DNA of 39,834 nt, from the NCBI GenBank assembly GCA_028703175.1, contig JAQVNJ010000045.1, forward strand, positions 1 to 39,834, in the 5' to 3' direction. Under the pieces are notes generated by a model. The model made no database searches. It saw nothing but the letters and a program-made list of their open reading frames with translations, and was not told the DNA's origin. This document shows positions 34,887 to 39,834 of the stretch, in pieces; the stretch's first letter is position 1; every line of letters starts with the position of its first letter. Source of the DNA: JAAYCB01 sp012744395 (GTDB taxonomy: Bacteria; Planctomycetota; Planctomycetia; Pirellulales; Thermoguttaceae). The translations under genes were made by a program, and so were the position numbers.

Positions 34887-34974
34887 CGACAGAATTGTCC
34901 GTCTGCGGCTCGGAGCGGCAGGCCCAAGCAGGGCCGCGACTGGCCCGGCAGCCGAATCTCGGCTATTCTGTCAG
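34887..34974. repeat. Inverted GACAGAAT/ATTCTGTC pair before the DUF2961 gene
   Basis: GACAGAAT (34887-34894) and ATTCTGTC (34967-34974) are inverted copies 72 bases apart, each continuing into a further TGTC or GACA half site (GACAGAATTGTC, CTGTCAGACA). They lie in the 217-base leader of the DUF2961 gene. They could be operator halves or edges of a small dispersed element. Confidence 0.35.
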
Positions 34975-35074
34975 ACAATCCCGGCGAGCCTCGTCCGGGT
35001 TGCCGTTGCGGGCCGCTTCGTTTCCGGGCAACGGGAGGTCTGGTCTCCGAATTGCAAATCACAGGAGAGGTGCA

Positions 35075-37099
35075 ATGATCCAACGTGCATCCGTCGCGGT
35101 TTTGACTACGATCGCGCTGGCCGGCGCGGTCCATGCCGGCGGAGCCGCCGAGACCCTTTCCTATGCGGATCTGGTCGCCCGGCTGATCGACCTCGAGCAG
35201 CCGGCGCTGCTGCCGCCGCCCGGCGAGACGTGCAAGCAGTGGTCGAGTTGGGACCGGGCCAGCCAGTACGACGCGGCCAGCGGCAAGTATGTCAACTGGG
35301 CGGCCAACAACGACGGCCCGTTCTTCATTCGCGAGGAAGACGGCCGCTTCGTGCTGGCCGAAATGGACGGCCCGGGGTGCATCTGGCGGATCTGGTCGGC
35401 CAGGGCCCTCGACGGGCGCGTGAAGATCTACCTTGACGGCGGCAAGGAGCCGGCGATCGATCTCCCCTTCAAAGACTACTTCAGCGGCAACACGCCGCCC
35501 CTGGCCTACCCCGCCCTGTCTTACGATCTGGCCGAGCACGGCTGCCGGGGCCAGAACCTCTATATTCCCATCCCCTACCAGAAGTCGTGCAAGATCGTCG
35601 CCGAGAAGGACTGGGGACGCTATTACCAGTTCGTCTACACAACCTACCCCGCGGGGACGAAGGTGCCGACGTTTTCGACGGAACTGGCCGCCGAAAATGC
35701 CCCGCGGCTCCAGCAGGTCAACGATCGCTGCGCCGGCCGCATCGGCGGCAAGGCCGAAGGGCTCCCCCCTGGCCCCGACGTCGAGCGGACGGCGGCCCGG
35801 GTGGACGGTGAGACAACGGTCCGCATCGCCGAGCTTGCCGGACCGCGGATGATCACCTCGATCCAGGCCCGGGTCCCGCTTGGCGACCGCGACGACCAGA
35901 TGGCCGCGCTGCGGCAGCTCTGCCTGCAAATCACCTTCGACGGCGAGGCGCAGCCGGCGGTCTGGTGCCCCCTGGGGGATTTCTTCGGGACCGCGCCCGG
36001 CAGAAACGATTACACCAACTGGGTCACCGGGATGACGGAAGATGGATTCTACGCCAACTGGGTGATGCCCTTCGGCAAGCGGGCGCTGGTGGAACTGGTC
36101 AACGACGGCAACCGGGCCCGCGACGTGGAGCTGAAGATCGTCAGCCGGCCGCTCGATCGGCCGTTTGCAGGGATGGGCCATTTCCACTGCAAGTGGCACC
36201 GCGACACGGATCAGTTGCCCGAAGACCGCTGGCCCGATTGGGTGATGCTGAAGACCGAGGGTCGCGGCCGATTCCTGGGCGTCATGCTCCACGTCTGGAA
36301 CCCGCGCGGCGGCTGGTGGGGCGAAGGCGACGAGAAATTCTTCGTCGACGGCGAGAAATTCCCCTCCACCTTCGGAACCGGCTCGGAGGACTATTTCGGC
36401 TACGCCTGGTGCGATCCGGGCCTGTTCCAGCGGCCGTTCCACGCGCAGACGATGACGATGGGCAACAAGGGGCACCAGTCGGTTCTCCGCTGGCAGATCG
36501 CCGACAACGTGCCGTTCCAGACGTCGTTCGAGGCGACGATCGAGAAGTATTTCCGCACGGAAGAGAAGGGGACGCTCTACGCCTCGACCGTCTGCTGGTA
36601 TCTCGCGCCCGGCGGCCTCGACCCCTATCAGCCGGTTCCGGTCGAGGATCGCCACGACTACTACGCAAAGCCGCCCGCCGTGGCCGGCGGATTCCGCCTC
36701 CTCGGCGACCCGCCCGGCAACCCCCAGACGCAGAACATGGCCAACTTCGCGGGCAAGTGGAGCAACGGGGACCAGCTCTGGTGGACCGGCGCCAAGCCGG
36801 GCGACAAGCTCGAGGTGGCCCTGCCTGTCAACACCGAAGGAAAGCACCGCGTGCGCGTGATTCTGACCCGGGCGCGCGACTACGCCGTGGTGCGGCTTTC
36901 GCTCGATGGCAAACCGCTCGGCGAGCCGATCGACCTCTACAACCCGACCGTGATCCGCACCGAGCCGATCCCGCTGGGGACCGTCGAACTGGCCGGCGGC
37001 GAGCACGTGCTCAGCGCCGAGATCGTCGGCAAGAACGACAAGGCCCTGCCGTCGTACATGTTCGGGCTCGACGAGGTGCTTTTTGAGAAGGTGGAGTAG
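35075..37099 (+). CDS. Secreted DUF2961 protein, probable carbohydrate-active enzyme
   Basis: The 674-residue product has a signal peptide (about 1-22) and the DUF2961 double jelly roll, recognised from SSWDRASQYD, the DMDGPGCIWRIW-like strand, and FGTGSEDYFGYAWCDP near residue 440, the family's most conserved block. Residues 560-674 form an additional beta domain (HRVRVILTRARDYAVVRLSLDG) that resembles a carbohydrate-binding or GH-accessory module. Some DUF2961 proteins act as fructanases or difructose-forming enzymes, so a glycan role is likely, but the substrate is open. AGGAGAGG lies 5 bases before the ATG at 35075; the longer upstream frame lacks a signal peptide. The thioesterase starts 5 bases after its stop. 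Confidence 0.88.
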   Translation: MIQRASVAVLTTIALAGAVHAGGAAETLSYADLVARLIDLEQPALLPPPGETCKQWSSWDRASQYDAASGKYVNWAANNDGPFFIREEDGRFVLAEMDGPGCIWRIWSARALDGRVKIYLDGGKEPAIDLPFKDYFSGNTPPLAYPALSYDLAEHGCRGQNLYIPIPYQKSCKIVAEKDWGRYYQFVYTTYPAGTKVPTFSTELAAENAPRLQQVNDRCAGRIGGKAEGLPPGPDVERTAARVDGETTVRIAELAGPRMITSIQARVPLGDRDDQMAALRQLCLQITFDGEAQPAVWCPLGDFFGTAPGRNDYTNWVTGMTEDGFYANWVMPFGKRALVELVNDGNRARDVELKIVSRPLDRPFAGMGHFHCKWHRDTDQLPEDRWPDWVMLKTEGRGRFLGVMLHVWNPRGGWWGEGDEKFFVDGEKFPSTFGTGSEDYFGYAWCDPGLFQRPFHAQTMTMGNKGHQSVLRWQIADNVPFQTSFEATIEKYFRTEEKGTLYASTVCWYLAPGGLDPYQPVPVEDRHDYYAKPPAVAGGFRLLGDPPGNPQTQNMANFAGKWSNGDQLWWTGAKPGDKLEVALPVNTEGKHRVRVILTRARDYAVVRLSLDGKPLGEPIDLYNPTVIRTEPIPLGTVELAGGEHVLSAEIVGKNDKALPSYMFGLDEVLFEKVE

Positions 37100-37104
37100 C
37101 CTGC

Positions 37105-37533
37105 GTGAAACGCGACCCCCAATGCACGTTCGAGTTCCGCGTCCGTTACAGCGAGACGGACCAGATGCAGACGTACTACAACTCGCGGGCCCTCGAGTGG
37201 TTCGAAATCGGCCGCACGGAACTGTTGCGGGCCTGTGGAAAGCCCTATCGCCAGATGGAGGCCGAGGGCGTCATGCTGCCGGTCCGCGAGGCCCACGTGG
37301 AATACCTGGGCCGGGCGCAGTACGACGACCTGCTGCGGCTCCGCGCCAGGATGGAGAAAGTCGGCCGCGCGCAGGTCCGCGTCGACGTGGCGATCGAACA
37401 TGCAGACGGCGGGGGGATGGTCTGCCGCGGGTGGACCGTCCACGTGGTGACCAACCGCGAGGGGCGCCCGATCCGCCCCCCCGGCTGGTTTGCCGAGTTG
37501 CTCGATAAGGGGAAAACGCCCGGGGCGCGTTGA
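37105..37533 (+). CDS. Hotdog-fold acyl-CoA thioesterase, YbgC/FcbC type
   Basis: The 142-residue protein has the 4HBT hotdog layout: VRYSETDQMQTYYNSRALEWFEIGR contains the catalytic-type Asp and the long central helix, followed by the beta strands VREAHVEYLGRAQYDD and VCRGWTVHVV. Length fits the family. It uses a GTG start 5 bases after the DUF2961 stop, so the two are probably cotranscribed and coupled, although no functional link between them is obvious. The likely role is hydrolysis of short-chain or aromatic acyl-CoA esters. Confidence 0.9.
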   Translation: MKRDPQCTFEFRVRYSETDQMQTYYNSRALEWFEIGRTELLRACGKPYRQMEAEGVMLPVREAHVEYLGRAQYDDLLRLRARMEKVGRAQVRVDVAIEHADGGGMVCRGWTVHVVTNREGRPIRPPGWFAELLDKGKTPGAR

Positions 37534-37565
37534 AAATCGCTCGCCGCGGCACTAGGCTGGGGAAA

Positions 37566-37686
37566 AGCTTTCAGCGATCAGCTATCAGCCATCAGCTTCC
37601 AGAAGCCGGCGGCGCCAGTCTGGGGCGAATTTCAACCGCCGTTTGATGGCTGATCGCTGATGGCTGATCGCTGATGGCTGATGGCT
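37566..37686. repeat. Inverted pair of AGCNATC heptamer arrays
   Basis: Five AGCNNTC-like heptamers (37566-37600) face six heptamers of the complementary form GATNGCT (37645-37686) across a 44-base spacer. The RNA could fold into an imperfect stem of more than 24 bp. The second array ends 31 bases before the DUF1080 start and 17 bases before its ribosome site. Confidence 0.85.
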
Positions 37687-37716
37687 ACTTCCACTCGTGA
37701 CCGAAGGAGATTGCTG

Positions 37717-38523
37717 ATGAGAGCGCTGCTACCGATCACTCTGTGCCTGGCGCTGGTTGCCGGGCTGGTTGTCCCCTGTGTGGCTGCTGACAACACGCCT
37801 CCGGAAGGATACACCGCCCTGTTCAACGGCAAGGACCTTACCGGCTGGAAGGGGCTCTTGAAGGGGCCCTACGACAATCCCGAGAAGCGCGCGGCGCTCT
37901 CCAGCGACGAGCTGGCCGAGCTCCAGAAACAGGCCGACGAGCAGATGCGGGCGCATTGGAAGGTTGAAGACGGGGCGCTGGTCTTTGACGGCAAGGGGCG
38001 CAGCCTCTGCACGGCCAGGGACTACGGCGATTTTGATATGTATGTCGACTGGAAGATTCTGCCCAAGGGCGACAGCGGCATCTACCTCCGCGGCACGCCC
38101 CAGGTCCAGATTTGGGACTTGAACGATAATCCGGTAGGCTCCGGCGGGCTGTACAACAACAGGATCCATCCCTCCAAGCCGACCAAGTGCGCCGACAAGC
38201 CAGTCGGCCAGTGGAACACCATGCGGATCAAAATGGTCGGCGAGAAGGTGACCATCTGGCTCAACGGCGAACTGGTCGTCGACAACGTCGTGCTGGAGAA
38301 CTATTGGAACCGGGAGAAACCGATCTTCCCCACCGGCCAGATTGAACTACAGAACCACGGCAACACCCTGTGGTTCAAGAATATCTATCTGAAAGAGCTC
38401 TCGCGGAAGGAGTCAGATCACCGGCGGGGGGGAGCGATCTTCGCCCCATGGCGGAACCACTCCCAGAAGTCAATGGCTGGCCTCCGCGGCGATCCACTGA
38501 GCCGCCTGCCTGCGGCGTTCTGA
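37717..38523 (+). CDS. Secreted DUF1080 (3-keto-disaccharide hydrolase-like) protein
   Basis: The 268-residue product has a signal peptide (1-24, ending AAD) and one DUF1080 domain: YTALFNGKDLTGWKG is the usual opening, DSGIYLRGTPQVQIWD the conserved centre, and NHGNTLWFKNIYLKEL the usual end. About 40 further residues (Arg/His/Gly-rich) follow the domain and look like extension past a lost stop. AAGGAGA lies 6 bases before the ATG at 37717; an in-frame ATG at 37681 falls inside the heptamer array and is rejected. Possible role: hydrolysis or binding of keto-glycosides in the periplasm. Confidence 0.9.
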   Translation: MRALLPITLCLALVAGLVVPCVAADNTPPEGYTALFNGKDLTGWKGLLKGPYDNPEKRAALSSDELAELQKQADEQMRAHWKVEDGALVFDGKGRSLCTARDYGDFDMYVDWKILPKGDSGIYLRGTPQVQIWDLNDNPVGSGGLYNNRIHPSKPTKCADKPVGQWNTMRIKMVGEKVTIWLNGELVVDNVVLENYWNREKPIFPTGQIELQNHGNTLWFKNIYLKELSRKESDHRRGGAIFAPWRNHSQKSMAGLRGDPLSRLPAAF

Positions 38524-38572
38524 CCGGAGCGGGATGACCGCCGCCGCGGACTGTCTAGTTTGGGCCGGGGCG

Positions 38573-38608
38573 GCCTTCCAGTCTTCAAGAGGGAGCGGAC
38601 TGGAAGGC
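38573..38608. repeat. Perfect 11-bp inverted repeat
   Basis: GCCTTCCAGTC (38573-38583) and GACTGGAAGGC (38598-38608) pair perfectly over a 14-base loop, between the DUF1080 gene and asd. No T-run follows. It may end the upstream transcript or be a dispersed element. Confidence 0.65.
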
Positions 38609-38623
38609 TGCGCGATATCTGGC

Positions 38624-38629
38624 TAGAAT
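38624..38629 (+). promoter_or_regulatory. Candidate -10 element for asd
   Basis: TAGAAT, five of six matches to the -10 box, lies 125 bases before the asd start. The -35 position falls in the arm of the inverted repeat (TGGAAG) and is a poor match. Confidence 0.25.
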
Positions 38630-38754
38630 TACACGGTTTGTGGCCGCTCGCAACGATGCGAGTCGTCGTGGCGACTGGTGTATGCCGATTGGCTGCCTCC
38701 ACCGGAGAGCGCAGAGCGGCTTTTTTTAACCCGTGATTGGAGCTTTCGTCTGTC

Positions 38755-39834
38755 ATGATGCGCGTGGGCATCGTCGGGTGGCGCGGGATGGTCGGTTCCG
38801 TCTTGATGGAACGGATGACCGCGGAAAACGATTTCGCACAGTTTGAAGCGAGCTACTTCTCAACGTCGCAGGTCGGCCAGGAAGGCCCGGACGGCAAGAA
38901 GCTGCTGCCGGCCGAGTCGATCGACGAATTGAAGAAGCTCGACTGCGTTCTGACCACCCAGGGGGGCGACTACACGGCCGCGGTTTATCCCAAGCTCCGC
39001 GCCGCCGGCTGGAACGGCTACTGGATCGATGCCGCCTCGACGCTCCGCATGGCCGACGAGAGCATCATCATCCTCGACCCGGTCAATCTCGACGTGATTC
39101 GCGACGGGCTGAAACGGGGCGTCAAAACCTACGTGGGCGGAAATTGCACCGTCAGCCTGATGTTGATGGCCCTGTCGGGCTTGTTCCGAGCAAACCTCGT
39201 GGAGTGGATCAGCGCGATGACCTACCAGGCCGCCTCCGGCGCCGGCGCTAAGAACATGCGCGAGCTCGTCGAGCAGATGGCCGGCATCGCCGGCAAGGCG
39301 GGCGACTACCTGGCGGACCCGGCCTCCGCGATTCTCGAGCTCGACCGCAACGTCACGGCGACGATCCGCGCCGCCGGGTTCCCCACGGAGAATTTCGGCG
39401 CCCCCTTGGCGGCCAGCCTGATTCCCTGGATCGACAAGCCCGTCGCCGACGGCCAGACGCGCGAGGAATGGAAGGGGATGGTCGAGACGAACAAGATTCT
39501 CGGCTGCCAGCCGCCGATTCCCGTCGATGGCGTTTGCGTGCGCGTCGGGGCCATGCGCTGCCACGCGCAGGGCCTGACGATCAAGCTCAACAGAGACGTG
39601 CCGCTGGCGGACATCGAGCAGATGATCGCCGGCGATCATCCCTGGGCCAGGGTCGTTCCGAACGACAGGCAGTCCACGCTGGAACAACTGACTCCGGCCG
39701 CCGTCAGCGGGACGCTGTTGACCCCCATCGGACGCCTGCGCAAGATGAAGCTCGGCGGCGAATTCCTCACCGGCTTCACCGTCGGCGATCAGCTCCTCTG
39801 GGGCGCGGCGGAACCGCTCCGGCGGATGCTCCGA
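38755..39834 (+). CDS. asd: Aspartate-semialdehyde dehydrogenase (3' end off window)
   Basis: Asd reduces aspartyl phosphate to aspartate semialdehyde with NADPH, the branch point to lysine, diaminopimelate, threonine and methionine. The frame of 360 codons is open to the right edge. MRVGIVGWRGMVGSVLMERM is the nucleotide-binding start, GGNCTVSLML carries the catalytic cysteine (C131), and CHAQGLTIKL contains the catalytic His region. The protein is of the E. coli type (367 residues), ends in AEPLRRMLR at the edge and thus lacks only a few residues. Two ATGs in a row (38755, 38758) are possible starts; GGAG lies 12 or more bases upstream, which is far. It stands alone downstream of the DUF1080 gene. 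Confidence 0.96.
   Translation, partial: MMRVGIVGWRGMVGSVLMERMTAENDFAQFEASYFSTSQVGQEGPDGKKLLPAESIDELKKLDCVLTTQGGDYTAAVYPKLRAAGWNGYWIDAASTLRMADESIIILDPVNLDVIRDGLKRGVKTYVGGNCTVSLMLMALSGLFRANLVEWISAMTYQAASGAGAKNMRELVEQMAGIAGKAGDYLADPASAILELDRNVTATIRAAGFPTENFGAPLAASLIPWIDKPVADGQTREEWKGMVETNKILGCQPPIPVDGVCVRVGAMRCHAQGLTIKLNRDVPLADIEQMIAGDHPWARVVPNDRQSTLEQLTPAAVSGTLLTPIGRLRKMKLGGEFLTGFTVGDQLLWGAAEPLRRMLR

Noticed and set aside
34805..37006. 733-codon minus-strand open frame opposite the DUF2961 gene
   Set aside because: Shadow of the DUF2961 gene, with no start signal or recognised domain.
33824..37686. Heptamer arrays considered as a CRISPR-like array
   Set aside because: Units are 7 bases without spacers, and no cas gene is present.

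Overview
The window looks like a GC-rich planctomycete chromosome, probably of the Pirellulales type. This rests on gene content: two DUF1080 proteins, a DUF2961 protein, a secreted sulfatase, a Tat-exported TIM-barrel isomerase, a planctomycete-style MacAB pump with low-complexity tails, and many dispersed intergenic palindromes and heptamer repeats. It also rests on several starts without a clear Shine-Dalgarno sequence. It is inference, because no rRNA or other phylogenetic marker is present. No tRNA, rRNA, CRISPR array or transposase was seen.

Bases 1-9572 hold the 3' part of a defence operon. Three genes overlap by ATGA: a protein kinase fused to a P-loop ATPase (5' end off the window), a 610-residue protein without recognisable motifs, and a 1705-residue protein that joins a PD-(D/E)xK-like module to a HerA/FtsK-like ATPase. 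Order, sizes and domains match my recollection of MAD6-MAD7-MAD8 of the methylation-associated defence system (MADS). They also parallel DptF-DptG-DptH of phosphorothioation-dependent restriction. The modification and specificity genes would lie left of the window.

Bases 9573-12880 hold a gene-free stretch, a membrane zinc peptidase (minus), a histidine kinase with a degenerate receiver domain (minus) and a small putative lipoprotein. Bases 13253-17615 are a MacA-MacB type operon: an adaptor with EF-hands and a Gly-Gly-Thr tail, an ATPase and a permease. A TolC-family lipoprotein at 23405-25798 could be the outer-membrane partner. Between them lie a Tat-exported sugar isomerase/epimerase, mnmA (minus) and a SWIM/SNF2 helicase (minus).

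Bases 25862-38523 are rich in carbohydrate genes: eda, two DUF1080 proteins, a secreted zinc peptidase, a sulfatase, a clan-A-like glycoside hydrolase, a GNAT acetyltransferase, a DUF2961 protein and a hotdog thioesterase. From 31.1 to 37.7 kb several gene junctions carry arrays of 7-bp repeats. The sulfatase ends early inside one array, and the glycoside hydrolase has a tail translated from repeats. The window closes in asd, which lacks only its last codons. The most notable signals are the kinase/DptFGH-like defence block, the heptamer arrays and a strong intrinsic terminator at 28.25 kb with no gene close upstream.
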